64,000 bases of DNA from Actinomycetota bacterium (GTDB lineage: Bacteria > Actinomycetota > Acidimicrobiia > Acidimicrobiales > AC-14): NCBI GenBank assembly GCA_040754375.1, contig JBFMCT010000009.1:1-64000 (forward strand), given 5' to 3'. The notes beneath the pieces were generated by a model. The model was not told where the DNA came from, did not search any database, and saw only the letters and a program-made list of their open reading frames with translations. Numbering within the stretch: the stretch's first letter is position 1; the number at the start of each line of letters is the position of its first letter. This document shows, piece after piece, positions 53,801 to 62,305 of the stretch. A program made the translations under genes and the position numbers.

Positions 53801-55062
53801 GCCAGCGCGGCCAGGGCCTTGGCCAGCAGGGCGTCGTCGGCCGGGTCGACCGTACGCAGGTCGCACACGGTGGACCCTCCCTGGGCGCGGGCCACCACGG
53901 GCGGGTCGAGCCCGCGCAGGGCCTCGGTGTGGTCGCCCTCCACCGCCACCCCGGCCGAGGGGATCTCCTGGCCGGGTACCGATCCGCCCCCGGCCACGGC
54001 CACCGTGGGTACGACCCGGCCCACGCCCAGGGCCGCAGCCCTCTCCTTCAGGGCGTCAACGCCGAGGGCGGCCATACGCCAGAACGGTATGGCGTCGCCG
54101 TCTTTGCGCAGGTAGGCCAGGGCCGTCTCCTGGAGGGCGGCCAGCACGAGCCCCCCAGGGCGCAGGGCCCGGCTGAGGGGGTGGGCCGCGCACGCGGCCA
54201 CCAAGTCGCGACGGCCGGCCACGATCCCTGCCTGGGGACCACCGAGCAGCTTGTCGCCCGAGAACGTGACCAGGGCCGCGCCCTCGGCCAGCGTCTGGCG
54301 GGCGGCGGGCTCCCCGGCCAGCCAGGCCGGCGGTCCCCCTGTGAGCCAGGGTGTGCCCGCGTCGAGAAGTCCCGAGCCGATGTCGGCCACCACCGGCGGA
54401 CCGAGGCCGGCCAGCGCGCCCACCCCGACCGTCTCGGTGAACCCGACGATCCGGTAGTTCGACTGGTGGACCTTGAGGACCAGCGCGGTGGCGTCGGTGA
54501 CGGCCGCCTCGTAGTCGCGCCGGCGGGTGCGGTTGGTGGTCCCCACTTCCACGAGGTGGGCACCGGACTGGGCCATCACCTCGGGAACCCGGAACCCCCC
54601 GCCGATCTCCACCAGCTCCCCCCGCGAGACGATGACCTCGCGATCGCGGGCCAGCGCGGCCAGCACCAGCATGACGGCCGCGGCCCCGTTGTTGACCACC
54701 AGCGCGGCTTCGGCGCCCGCGGCCCGGGCCAGCAGGGTGGCGGCGTGGCCGCTGCGCGACCCCCGGACGCCGGCGGCCAGGTCGTACTCCAGGTTGCTGT
54801 AGCGGACAGGGCCAGGCCCGGCGGCCCCGCCCGCTGATGCCCGTGGTGCCCGTCCCAGGTTGGTGTGCAGAAGGACCCCGGTGGCGTTGACGACCGGCCG
54901 CAGCATGGCGGCCGCCACCTGCTCGGCGACGGTCCGGGCCGAGGACGGGTCCCCGGCGGCGATGGCTCGACGGGCGGCGTCGACCAGCAGCGGGTGGGGG
55001 AGGTCGATGTCGGACAGGCTGCGGGCCAGGGTGTCGACCGACGGTGGCCGTTGGGAAGGCAT
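53797..55062 (-). CDS. selA: L-seryl-tRNA(Sec) selenium transferase SelA
   Basis: 421 residues with the PLP-binding Lys271 in FSGDKLLGGPQAG, NATGVLLHTNLGRAP at the start of the core and IVSRGELVEIGGGFRVPEV. SelA converts seryl-tRNA(Sec) to selenocysteinyl-tRNA using selenophosphate. Coupled to selB. No selD or tRNA-Sec is visible in this window, so those must lie elsewhere if the pathway works. ATG 55062 chosen. Confidence 0.94.
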   Translation of the reverse strand: MPSQRPPSVDTLARSLSDIDLPHPLLVDAARRAIAAGDPSSARTVAEQVAAAMLRPVVNATGVLLHTNLGRAPRASAGGAAGPGPVRYSNLEYDLAAGVRGSRSGHAATLLARAAGAEAALVVNNGAAAVMLVLAALARDREVIVSRGELVEIGGGFRVPEVMAQSGAHLVEVGTTNRTRRRDYEAAVTDATALVLKVHQSNYRIVGFTETVGVGALAGLGPPVVADIGSGLLDAGTPWLTGGPPAWLAGEPAARQTLAEGAALVTFSGDKLLGGPQAGIVAGRRDLVAACAAHPLSRALRPGGLVLAALQETALAYLRKDGDAIPFWRMAALGVDALKERAAALGVGRVVPTVAVAGGGSVPGQEIPSAGVAVEGDHTEALRGLDPPVVARAQGGSTVCDLRTVDPADDALLAKALAALA

Positions 55063-55185
55063 CGGTCCGAGGATAGGAGGGCCGAGGCCCGGGTGGGGCG
55101 CCCGGGTGGGGCGCCCCGCCCCTTCGACCCTCCCGGCCACCGCCCGCGGTGGCCGGCCCGCCGCTTTCTGGAATGCTGGGGGCGC

Positions 55186-57411
55186 ATGGGTTTGAAGTGG
55201 AAGCGGTTGCCGCAGGCCATCGTGGTCTTCCTGAGCGTGGCCATCGGCCTCCCGGTGGTGGTCATCGGCGTGGCTCTGGGCTCCTACCTGTTCCTGCCTC
55301 TCCCCACGCCCAAGCTGCCCAAGCCCGACCTGGGCATCGAGGCGTCGCGCATCACCCACATCTACGACGCCGCCGGCAACGAGATCGGCGTGCTGCGCAA
55401 GTTCGACACCAAGATCCCCGTCGAGCCCAGCGACATCCCCGAAGTGCTCAAGCAGGCGGTCGTGGCCGTGGAGGACCAGCGCTTCTACTCCCACAGCGGG
55501 CTCGACGTCCGTTCGGCGGCGCGGGCGCTGTGGGCCGACATCCAGGGCCGGGCCATCGTGCAGGGCGGCTCCACCATCACCCAGCAGTACGTCAAGCAGG
55601 TCTACACGGGTGGCGAGCGCACGTTCGCCCGGAAGCTGAAAGAGGCGGTCATCGCCAGCCGTATCGACCGCCAGATGGACAAGGACGAGATCCTGTTCAA
55701 CTACCTGTCCACGATCTACCTCGGGGGCGGGGCCTACGGCGTGGGGGCGGCCGCCGAGTCGTTCTTCAAGAAGCCCGTGAACGAGCTGACCCTGTCGGAG
55801 TCGGCCCTGCTGGCCGGCATCATCCGGGCACCCAGCGAGCTCGAACCGCGGGCCAACCCCACGGCGGCCGAGGCCAACCGGGTGCGGTCCCTGCGCCTGA
55901 TGCTCGAACAGGACCGCATCACCCAGGCCCAGCACGACGAGGCGGTGGCCCAGAGGGTCCACCTCGTGGGCACCGACCCCGAGCCCGGCGGGCCAGTCAC
56001 CGCCATCCACCCCCTGGAGCTGGCCGCGGCCACCGAGCCCTACTTCGTCGACGCCGTGCGCCGCTACCTGAGCCGCCGCTACGGCGACGACGAGATCTAC
56101 CAGGGCGGGCTGCGGGTGGAGACCACGCTCGACCCGAGGATGCAGCGGGCCGCCGAGGAGTCGGTGGCCGAGGCCCTGTCGGGCACAGAGGCCCCCCTGG
56201 AGATGTCTCTGGTGTCAGTCGAGCCCGGTACCGGCTTCATCCGGGCCCTGGTTGGAGGGCGCGACTTCTCGGTGTCCCAGGTCAACCTGGCCCTGGGCTC
56301 GTGCCCCGAGCAGGCGGTGGCGACCGGCGGCCCCATCTGCCTGTCGGGCGGGGGGAGCGGGCGCCAGCCCGGCTCGTCTTTCAAGCCCATCACGCTGGCC
56401 AAGGCGTTCGAGGCGGGGATCGGGCCCAGTCGCGTCTACTCCGGCCCGTCGACCTACCGCATCCCAGGCTGCACCGGAGACCAGTGCACGGTGAGCAACG
56501 TCGAGAGCGGGGCCTACGGCGCCATCTCCCTACGGGCGGCGACCGCCTACTCGGTGAACACGGTCTACGCCCAGCTCGTACGGGACGTGGGCGTGGCCGA
56601 GACGGCCGAGATGGCCCACCGTCTCGGCATGACCATGGTCAGCCCCGACGGCGTGCGGGCCGACGGCGAGGAGTACGGCGTGGCCCTCACCCTGGGGGCG
56701 GCTGAGACCTCGCCCCTCGACATGGCGGCCGTGTACGCGGTGTTCGCCAACCGGGGCGTGCAGCACCCGGCTACCCCTGTCGTGCGGGTCACCGACGCCT
56801 CCGGACGGGTCCTGGAGGACAACAGCGCCCGGCCCGGCAATCGCGTGCTGGCCGAGGCCGTGGCCGACAACGTGAACGACGTGCTCAAGGGGGTCGTGCA
56901 GTTCGGGACCGGGACCGGGGCCGCCATCGGCCGCCCCGACGGTACGGCCGGCAAGACGGGTACCAGCGAGGACTTCGGGGACGCCTGGTTCGTGGGTTAC
57001 ACCCCCCAGCTGTCGACGGCCGTGTGGATGGGCTATTCCGACAGCCGGTCCAGGCCGCTGCGCAACATCAAGGGCGTCAACCCGGTCTACGGCGGGACGA
57101 TCCCGGCTCGCACGTGGCGGGCGTTCATGAGCGAGGCGCTCGAGGGCGTGCCGCCCGCCAACTTCGCCCGCCCCGTGGCCCTGGCCGGCGACATCGCCGC
57201 CGGGCCCCGCCGGGCGCCCGAGGAGACCCAGGTCACCCTGCCCGTCCAGATCGTGCTCGGCCCACCGCCCACGACCGCCCCACCCCCGCCGACCACCACC
57301 CGCCCGCCGCTCACGCTCCCGCCCAGCCTGTTCCCCACCACGACGGTGGCTCCGACCACGACCGTCCCGGGGCCGACTACGACCACGACCCGGGGCGGCC
57401 TGTTCGGCTGA
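55186..57411 (+). CDS. Class A penicillin-binding protein (transglycosylase-transpeptidase)
   Basis: 741 residues: one N-terminal membrane helix, a glycosyltransferase domain with catalytic Glu96 in VAVEDQRFYSHSGLD, GSTITQQYVKQ and KEAVIASRIDRQMDKDEIL. A transpeptidase domain follows with Ser397-x-x-Lys400 in PGSSFKP, the SVN motif and AGKTGTSEDF. A Pro/Thr-rich tail (PPTTTRPP and similar) ends the protein outside. It polymerises and crosslinks peptidoglycan. ATG 55186 chosen; upstream frame is the antisense of selA. Confidence 0.94.
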   Translation: MGLKWKRLPQAIVVFLSVAIGLPVVVIGVALGSYLFLPLPTPKLPKPDLGIEASRITHIYDAAGNEIGVLRKFDTKIPVEPSDIPEVLKQAVVAVEDQRFYSHSGLDVRSAARALWADIQGRAIVQGGSTITQQYVKQVYTGGERTFARKLKEAVIASRIDRQMDKDEILFNYLSTIYLGGGAYGVGAAAESFFKKPVNELTLSESALLAGIIRAPSELEPRANPTAAEANRVRSLRLMLEQDRITQAQHDEAVAQRVHLVGTDPEPGGPVTAIHPLELAAATEPYFVDAVRRYLSRRYGDDEIYQGGLRVETTLDPRMQRAAEESVAEALSGTEAPLEMSLVSVEPGTGFIRALVGGRDFSVSQVNLALGSCPEQAVATGGPICLSGGGSGRQPGSSFKPITLAKAFEAGIGPSRVYSGPSTYRIPGCTGDQCTVSNVESGAYGAISLRAATAYSVNTVYAQLVRDVGVAETAEMAHRLGMTMVSPDGVRADGEEYGVALTLGAAETSPLDMAAVYAVFANRGVQHPATPVVRVTDASGRVLEDNSARPGNRVLAEAVADNVNDVLKGVVQFGTGTGAAIGRPDGTAGKTGTSEDFGDAWFVGYTPQLSTAVWMGYSDSRSRPLRNIKGVNPVYGGTIPARTWRAFMSEALEGVPPANFARPVALAGDIAAGPRRAPEETQVTLPVQIVLGPPPTTAPPPPTTTRPPLTLPPSLFPTTTVAPTTTVPGPTTTTTRGGLFG

Positions 57412-57432
57412 CGGGCGCGTCGCGGCCCAAGG

Positions 57433-58263
57433 TCAGGGAACGGTCGTGGTGGGCGTGGCGGTCGCCTCGCCCGGCCCGGCGTTGCCGCTGCCGCAGCGCA
57501 GCACCCGCTCGCAGGCGGCGTTGATGGGGACGGCGAAGAACACGCTGTCGGTCCCCCGCCCGCCCGGGTTGTAGGCCCGCGACGCCATGCCGATGACCTC
57601 GCCCTCGGCGTTGACCAGGGGGGCGCCTTGGCGGGCGTCGTCGACGAAGATGTTGTGCTGGGACCAGGCATCCGAGGACCCCAGGGCTATGCCGACGGCC
57701 AGGCGCTGGCCGGCGGCACCCACGTAGACCTTCTCGTTGACCTCGGGCGGCGCCTCGGCCCAGGGAAGGCTCTCGATGGCCCCGGGGACCACCAGCAGGG
57801 CCAGGTCGAGCGCCTCGTGCCAGGTCCACAGTGTGGCCTGGCGGTCGCCGTCCAAGGTGATGCCCGGCCCCGGCGCCCGGGTATTGGCCTTGACGACCGC
57901 GAACGAGGTGAGCAGGAGCGTCTGGCCACCGAACGAGCCGACGACGAAGGCTGACCCCTGCACCCGCTGGCCGGACTCGTCGGCCGTCACCACCGGCCTC
58001 ACGCTGGCGGCCACCTTCGCAGCCAGCTCGGCCTCGGTCAGGCCCGTGGGCCCGGCGGTCGTCGTGGTGATGGGCCGGGTGGTGGGCGGCGCCGTGCCGT
58101 CTGGGTCACCGCTCTGGTCCCCGGTCTCCTCGACAAGGGGCCGGCCGGCGTCCACGCTGGCCCACACCAAGGTGGCCACGAAGGCCGCGGTAACGGCCAG
58201 CACGGTCGAGATGACGATCATGCTCACGGCGCCTCCGTGGTAGTAGCGGCGCCCCCGGGCCAT
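57433..58263 (-). CDS. Membrane-anchored trypsin-fold protein lacking catalytic residues
   Basis: 276 residues. N-terminal membrane helix (VSMIVISTVLAVTAAFVATL), Thr/Pro linker, then an HtrA/trypsin-like fold: GSAFVVGSFGGQTLLLTSFA, EALDLALLVVP and APLVNAEGEVIGMASRAYN. In active HtrA proteins the first block ends in a catalytic His and the last starts GNSGG; here the His place is Phe-Ala and the Ser place is ARQGAP. Only the Asp remains. It should fold but not cleave, suggesting a binding or regulatory role beside the penicillin-binding protein. Confidence 0.75.
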   Translation of the reverse strand: MARGRRYYHGGAVSMIVISTVLAVTAAFVATLVWASVDAGRPLVEETGDQSGDPDGTAPPTTRPITTTTAGPTGLTEAELAAKVAASVRPVVTADESGQRVQGSAFVVGSFGGQTLLLTSFAVVKANTRAPGPGITLDGDRQATLWTWHEALDLALLVVPGAIESLPWAEAPPEVNEKVYVGAAGQRLAVGIALGSSDAWSQHNIFVDDARQGAPLVNAEGEVIGMASRAYNPGGRGTDSVFFAVPINAACERVLRCGSGNAGPGEATATPTTTVP

Positions 58264-58324
58264 GGGGAGCCAGAGTACCGGCGTGGGGAAGGGTGGCGGC
58301 AGTCGGCGTGTTACACCAGTGGAG

Positions 58325-58696
58325 ATGTTCCCCCTCCTGATGGTCCTGTTCATCGTCGTACCGGTCGTCGAACTGGCGGTGGTTATCCAGGTCGGCCAGT
58401 CGATCGGCGTCTTCAACACCATCGGGCTCCTGCTGCTCGTCAGCTTCGTGGGTGCCTGGCTGGTGAGGCGCGAAGGGACCGGTGTGTGGCGGCGCTTCAA
58501 CGAACAGGTCCGCGGCGGTCAGGTCCCCGGCAAGGAGATGGCCGACGGGGTGATGATCCTGTTCGCCGGGGCCCTACTGCTGACCCCAGGGTTCTTCACC
58601 GACACGGTGGGCCTGTTGCTGCTCTTCCCGCCGGTGCGGGCGGTGATCCGGGCGGCCCTGCTCAGCCGGGTGACGTTGCGGGTCGGCCGGTTGTGA
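58325..58696 (+). CDS. fxsA: FxsA-family membrane protein
   Basis: 123 residues with FIVVPVVELAVVIQVGQSIG, a second helix GLLLLVSFVGAWLVRREG, then MADGVMILFAGALLLTPGFF-TD, the defining FxsA motif with a short cytoplasmic segment between. FxsA suppresses F exclusion of phage T7 in E. coli when overexpressed; its normal role is unknown. ATG 58325 chosen, GTG 58319 possible. Confidence 0.88.
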   Translation: MFPLLMVLFIVVPVVELAVVIQVGQSIGVFNTIGLLLLVSFVGAWLVRREGTGVWRRFNEQVRGGQVPGKEMADGVMILFAGALLLTPGFFTDTVGLLLLFPPVRAVIRAALLSRVTLRVGRL

Positions 58697-58705
58697 GGCG
58701 CCTGC

Positions 58706-59371
58706 TCACTGCGCCTCGCTGAGCACGCCCTCGCGGATGGCGTGCATCACCGCGTCGAGGCGCGAACGCTGGTGCAGCTTGGCCAAGATGTTGGCCACAT
58801 GGCGCTTGACCGTGTGGCTGGACAGGCAGAGGGCATCGGCGATCTCGTGGTTGGCGTACCCCAGGCTCACCAGGCGGAGCACCTCCAGCTCGCGGTCGGT
58901 GAGCGAGGCCGACGTATTGGCCGGACGGCCGCCGTGGCGGAACTCGCTGATGAGCTTGCCGGCGATGACCGGGGACAGGAGCAGCCCGAGGCCCCGGGCC
59001 ACCACCCGCACGGCTCCCGGCAGGTCGTCGAGCAGCCTGTCTTTGACGAGGTAGCCGCTCGCTCCCGCCTTGAGGGCCTCGAAGACGTCGTTGTCGTCGT
59101 CGCTGGCCGTGAGCATCACCACCTTGGTGTTGGGCACCTCGTGGTGGATGCGACGGGCCGCCTCGAGGCCGTCGACCACAGGCATGCGGATGTCGAGCAA
59201 GACGAGGTCGGGGACCCTCTCTTGGACGACCTCGAGGGCCTGGCGGCCGTCTTCGGCCTCGCCCACGACCTCGATGTCGGCTTCCTCGGCCAGCAGCGCG
59301 GCCACGACCCGCCGCACCCGGCTCTCGTCGTCGGCGATAGCCACTGTGATCTTGTGGTCTTCTGGCTGCAA
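58706..59371 (-). CDS. NarL/LuxR-type response regulator
   Basis: 222 residues from TTG 59371: receiver ITVAIADDESRVRRVVAALL, phospho-site Asp60 in LVLLDIRMPVVDGLEA, Lys in GYLVKDRLL, then a LuxR helix-turn-helix at the end (SLTDRELEVLRLVSLGYANH and LSSHTVKRHVANILAKLHQR). No histidine kinase lies beside it. A longer frame reaches GTG 59434, but that lies inside a terminator hairpin, so I prefer the shorter start. Confidence 0.85.
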   Translation of the reverse strand: MQPEDHKITVAIADDESRVRRVVAALLAEEADIEVVGEAEDGRQALEVVQERVPDLVLLDIRMPVVDGLEAARRIHHEVPNTKVVMLTASDDDNDVFEALKAGASGYLVKDRLLDDLPGAVRVVARGLGLLLSPVIAGKLISEFRHGGRPANTSASLTDRELEVLRLVSLGYANHEIADALCLSSHTVKRHVANILAKLHQRSRLDAVMHAIREGVLSEAQ

Positions 59372-59423
59372 ACCGGCCGCCTCGCCACTGGGGGTGGAGC
59401 CCCAGTGTACCGGCCCTGAAATG

Positions 59424-59459
59424 CAACAGGGCACCCCGCCGGAGCGGGGTGCCCTGTTG
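59424..59459. terminator. Strong hairpin terminator
   Basis: A perfect 16-bp inverted repeat (CAACAGGGCACCCCGC and its complement) encloses the four-base loop CGGA. It lies 38 bp beyond the stop of the small secreted-protein gene at 59497 on the minus strand and ahead of the response regulator, and should separate the two transcripts. Confidence 0.75.
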
Positions 59460-59496
59460 GGATGCGGTCCCCCCCGGGGCCGCCAACCTCAGGCCC

Positions 59497-59943
59497 CTAC
59501 GGGCAGAGGTTGCTCTGGAGCTGGCTCAGGATCGACAGGCTCATCTCGGCCGCCTCGTGGGTGTGCTTGGCCCCGAAGCGGGCGACCTTGGCGTTCCCCC
59601 AGGCCACGACCTTGTTGGCCAGGATGACGGCCTTGTTGTCGACGATGGCCTGGGCGGCCCCGACGTCGCCGGCCAGGTCGATGGTCTTGAGCAGGTCCGA
59701 GACCGCCACCACCCACTCGGTGATGGCCGTGTTCATCTCCGACTCGGCCGTGTTCTGGGCGTTGTTGGCGTTGTTGAGGGCGGTGCCCGTTACCCCGACG
59801 TTGGCGTTGGCCGTGCCCAGCAGGGCGGGCAGTGCCGTACACACCGCGGGGACCACAGCCACCGCGTGAGCCGGGGCCCCGATCCCGACGGACATGGCCG
59901 CCGCAGAGAGAGCCGTGAGGCCGACTGCAATTGTCTTGCGCAT
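59497..59943 (-). CDS. Small secreted protein of unknown function
   Basis: 148 residues. A clear signal peptide (KTIAVGLTALSAAAMSVGIG, cleavage after AHA) yields a mature helical protein of about 120 residues, rich in Ala and Asn, with only two cysteines (VVPAVCTALPALL and the C-terminal NLCP), which could form a disulfide. An AAGGAG site sits just upstream. No family recognised. It is followed by a strong terminator and preceded on the same strand by another small membrane protein gene. Confidence 0.75.
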   Translation of the reverse strand: MRKTIAVGLTALSAAAMSVGIGAPAHAVAVVPAVCTALPALLGTANANVGVTGTALNNANNAQNTAESEMNTAITEWVVAVSDLLKTIDLAGDVGAAQAIVDNKAVILANKVVAWGNAKVARFGAKHTHEAAEMSLSILSQLQSNLCP

Positions 59944-59981
59944 CCGTATTCTCCTTTGCTTTGTATTGCTTTGGTTTGTTG

Positions 59982-60362
59982 CTAGGAGGGTGGGGCGGCC
60001 GAAGGGACGCCTAAGTCGGACAGGTGGGCCCTCAGGAGAGCCTCTATCTCTTCCTGAGTTGGGACCCTCAGTTGGCCATTGTCAGTCGTGGACTGCCCGA
60101 TCTGGGTGGTCAACGAGGCCAGGATCGCGGCCAGCTCTGGTGGTAGGGGCTCCGCCTCGGTGGTCGGCGGTCCGCCTTCGGTGGCCGTCGCCGGGGGGCG
60201 GCCGCCATCCGAACCTCCCAGGCTGCTCAGCGCTACTGAGCCGCCTATCGCCAGGAGGACCACCAGCGTGGCTATGCCCACCATCAACTTCTTCGATCGC
60301 ATGACTGGAATCGGCTCCATTTCCGCAGCAGGTGCTCGCTGTGCAAGCTCCTCATCCCTCAA
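59982..60362 (-). CDS. Small single-pass membrane protein
   Basis: 126 residues from TTG 60362, or 106 from an internal ATG. Cytoplasmic basic segment (VMRSKKLMVG), one membrane helix (VGIATLVVLLAIGGSVALSS), then an exported acidic, Pro/Thr-rich part ending in an amphipathic region (TQEEIEALLRAHLSDLGV). Not recognised. It precedes the small secreted-protein gene by 38 bp on the same strand, so the two may share a transcript. Confidence 0.6.
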   Translation of the reverse strand: MRDEELAQRAPAAEMEPIPVMRSKKLMVGIATLVVLLAIGGSVALSSLGGSDGGRPPATATEGGPPTTEAEPLPPELAAILASLTTQIGQSTTDNGQLRVPTQEEIEALLRAHLSDLGVPSAAPPS

Positions 60363-60449
60363 CCGTCGTCATCTGACAGGAACGGTAAGTCCACTCAACC
60401 GAGAATGCACGGGCCATTCTGTGAATTGGCTCCCAGGAACGAGGGACGT

Positions 60450-60492
60450 GGCCCGATGGAGCCATACCCGCGTGGCTCCGTCGGGCCTTTCT
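60450..60492 (+). terminator. Intrinsic terminator or attenuator in a gene-free gap
   Basis: GGCCCGATGGAGCCA (60450-60464) pairs with TGGCTCCGTCGGGCC (60473-60487) through one G-U pair, loop TACCCGCG, followed by TTTCTTGCTCT. The tail gives it rightward polarity. No plus-strand gene lies upstream in the 236-bp gap 60363-60598, so it ends a small RNA or an attenuated leader of the receiver gene at 60599. Nothing else is evident in the gap. Confidence 0.6.
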
Positions 60493-60598
60493 TGCTCTAG
60501 GAGGCGATTACTCGCCTTCCGCCCTTCCTGGAAGCCGGTCACCGGTTTACGATCGGACCGGATGAACGCTCCAGCGCGGTACTGAGATCGGTGACGTC

Positions 60599-61069
60599 GT
60601 GGAAGGCGCCATCGGGGTCCTGCTGGCAGACGACGACGCCACCTTTCGCACCGCGGTCCGCAGCGCGCTGGCCGGCGAGGGCGACATCGCCGTTGTCGGC
60701 GAAGCGGGCGACGGCCGGGAGGCCATCGAGGCGGCCCGGGCGCTCTCCCCCGACGTGGTGTTGCTCGACCTACGGCTCCCGGTGATGGACGGGATCGAGG
60801 CGGCGGCCGAGATGCACCGCGCCAGCCCGGCCAGCCGGGTCGTGATGCTGACCGTGAGCGACGACGGCGACGACGTGCGCGACGCCCTGGAGGCCGGGGC
60901 CAGCGGCTACCTGCTGAAGTCCTCCGCCCTTGCTGACCTGGCCCCGGCCCTGCGGGCCGTCACCGGCGGGCTCGGCCTGCTGGTCGCGCCCGAGGTGGCA
61001 TCCGCCCTGGTCACGGGCGACCAGCCCCGGCCCCCCGGGGACCAGGCCCGGCCCGCCGGAGTGGGCTGA
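60599..61069 (+). CDS. Receiver-only response regulator
   Basis: 156 residues: IGVLLADDDATFRTAVRSAL, phospho-site Asp57 in VVLLDLRLPVMDGIEA, Lys in GYLLKSSAL. It is NarL-like in sequence but stops after GLGLLVAPEVASALV with a Pro/Arg tail, just where a LuxR helix-turn-helix would start. It may be a truncated NarL-type regulator or a phosphate sink. Start GTG 60599. Confidence 0.8.
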   Translation: MEGAIGVLLADDDATFRTAVRSALAGEGDIAVVGEAGDGREAIEAARALSPDVVLLDLRLPVMDGIEAAAEMHRASPASRVVMLTVSDDGDDVRDALEAGASGYLLKSSALADLAPALRAVTGGLGLLVAPEVASALVTGDQPRPPGDQARPAGVG

Positions 61070-61087
61070 ACCGACCGGTCGGTCGGC

Positions 61088-62275
61088 TCAGGGGCGGGCG
61101 GGCCCGAGGGCGGCTTCGACTGCCGAGAGCAGGCGGGCTGTGCACCCGGCCATGTCGACGGGAGGCAGCAGCTCGTCCGCGATGGCCCTGGCGATGGCCG
61201 CAAAGGCCGTGCCCGCCGGGCTGGTGGGGGCGGCCACCGACAGCGGTGTGCCGGCGTCGTTGGCCGCACTGACGGCTGGTTCGAGCGGCACTTGGCCGAC
61301 GAGGGGCACGCCGAGGTCGGCGGCCAGGGTGGCCCCCCCGCCCGTCCCGAACAGGGCGTAGCTCTGGCCGTGGTCGCACGTGAAGGCGCTCATGTTCTCG
61401 ACCACCCCGAGCACGGTCAGGTAGGAGCGGCGGGCCATGTCGGCCACCCGGACGGCCACCTTCTGGGCGGCCACCGCCGGAGTCGTGACGATGAGCATCT
61501 GGGCCTGGGGGAGCAGGCGGCCCAGGGCCATCTGGATGTCCCCCGTGCCCGGGGGCATGTCGAGCAGCAGGTAGTCGAGCGGCCCCCAGGCCACCTTCTG
61601 GAGGAACTCCTCGAGGGCCTTGGCCAGCATGAGGCCCCGCCACATGATGGCCATGTCCTCGTCGTCGACGAGCAGGCCCATGCTCACCACCTCGAGGCGC
61701 CCCTCGCCCACGTCCACCCGGTGCGGGCGTATGAGCCGGCGGTCGTCGTCGGCCCCCAGCCGGCCCTTGGCCCCGAGCATCCGGGGGACGCTGAAGCCCC
61801 AGATGTCGGCGTCGAGGACCCCGACGGTGAAGCCCTGGGCAGCCAGCGCCGAGGCCAAATTGACGGTGACGCTCGACTTGCCCACGCCCCCCTTGCCGCT
61901 GGCCACGGCCACCACCCGGGCAGTGAGGGGCACTTCGGTGGGCGGGGCGTTGTCCGACGCCTTCTTGCGGGCCCGCTGCATCACCTCGGTGCGCTGGGCC
62001 TGGGTCATCTCCCCGAACGAGACCTTCACCGTGCCCACCCCGGGCAGGAGCCGGAGCTTGGACTCCACGTCCTGGCGGATCTGGGCCCGCAGCGGGCAAC
62101 CGGCGATCGTGAGGGCGACGGTGACCCGGACGTGGGCGCCCCCGCCGTCGGTCGGCGTGATGTCGGTTTCTTGGACCATGCCGAGCGTGACGATGTCGGC
62201 CCCCAGCTCGGGGTCGATCACGCCCTGCAGGGTCCCGAGCACGTCGGCCTCAGTCGGCAGGGCGGTTGCGGTCAC
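61088..62275 (-). CDS. mrp: Mrp/NBP35-type Fe-S carrier ATPase
   Basis: 395 residues: an N-terminal MIP18/DUF59 domain (LQGVIDPELGADIVTLGMVQ), then the deviant P-loop VASGKGGVGKSSVTVNLASA, DADIWGFSVPRMLG, LLLDMPPGTGDIQMAL and VVENMSAFTCDHG. The CxxC used for cluster binding at the dimer interface here reads CDHG, so the second Cys is absent. Mrp proteins deliver Fe-S clusters. Divergent from a SufR-like regulator across a short palindromic operator. Confidence 0.9.
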   Translation of the reverse strand: MTATALPTEADVLGTLQGVIDPELGADIVTLGMVQETDITPTDGGGAHVRVTVALTIAGCPLRAQIRQDVESKLRLLPGVGTVKVSFGEMTQAQRTEVMQRARKKASDNAPPTEVPLTARVVAVASGKGGVGKSSVTVNLASALAAQGFTVGVLDADIWGFSVPRMLGAKGRLGADDDRRLIRPHRVDVGEGRLEVVSMGLLVDDEDMAIMWRGLMLAKALEEFLQKVAWGPLDYLLLDMPPGTGDIQMALGRLLPQAQMLIVTTPAVAAQKVAVRVADMARRSYLTVLGVVENMSAFTCDHGQSYALFGTGGGATLAADLGVPLVGQVPLEPAVSAANDAGTPLSVAAPTSPAGTAFAAIARAIADELLPPVDMAGCTARLLSAVEAALGPARP

Positions 62276-62284
62276 GCATGGATT

Positions 62285-62304
62285 TTACCGGGGTCGACCG
62301 GTAA
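62285..62304. promoter_or_regulatory. Operator palindrome between mrp and the SufR-like gene
   Basis: TTACCGG and CCGGTAA form 7-bp arms around the spacer GGTCGA in the 30-bp gap between the two divergent starts. The placement overlaps both likely promoters, fitting coordinated control by the adjacent regulator. Confidence 0.55.
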
Positions 62305-62305
62305 T

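Noticed and set aside
55063-55185. tRNA-Sec searched for beside selA
   Set aside because: The gap holds only a GC-rich GCCCGGGTGGGGC duplication; no long acceptor/T arm or TCA anticodon loop can be drawn.
61070-61081. Palindrome CCGACCGGTCGG between the receiver gene and mrp
   Set aside because: Short, in a convergent gap, no T-tract; likely chance at this GC level.
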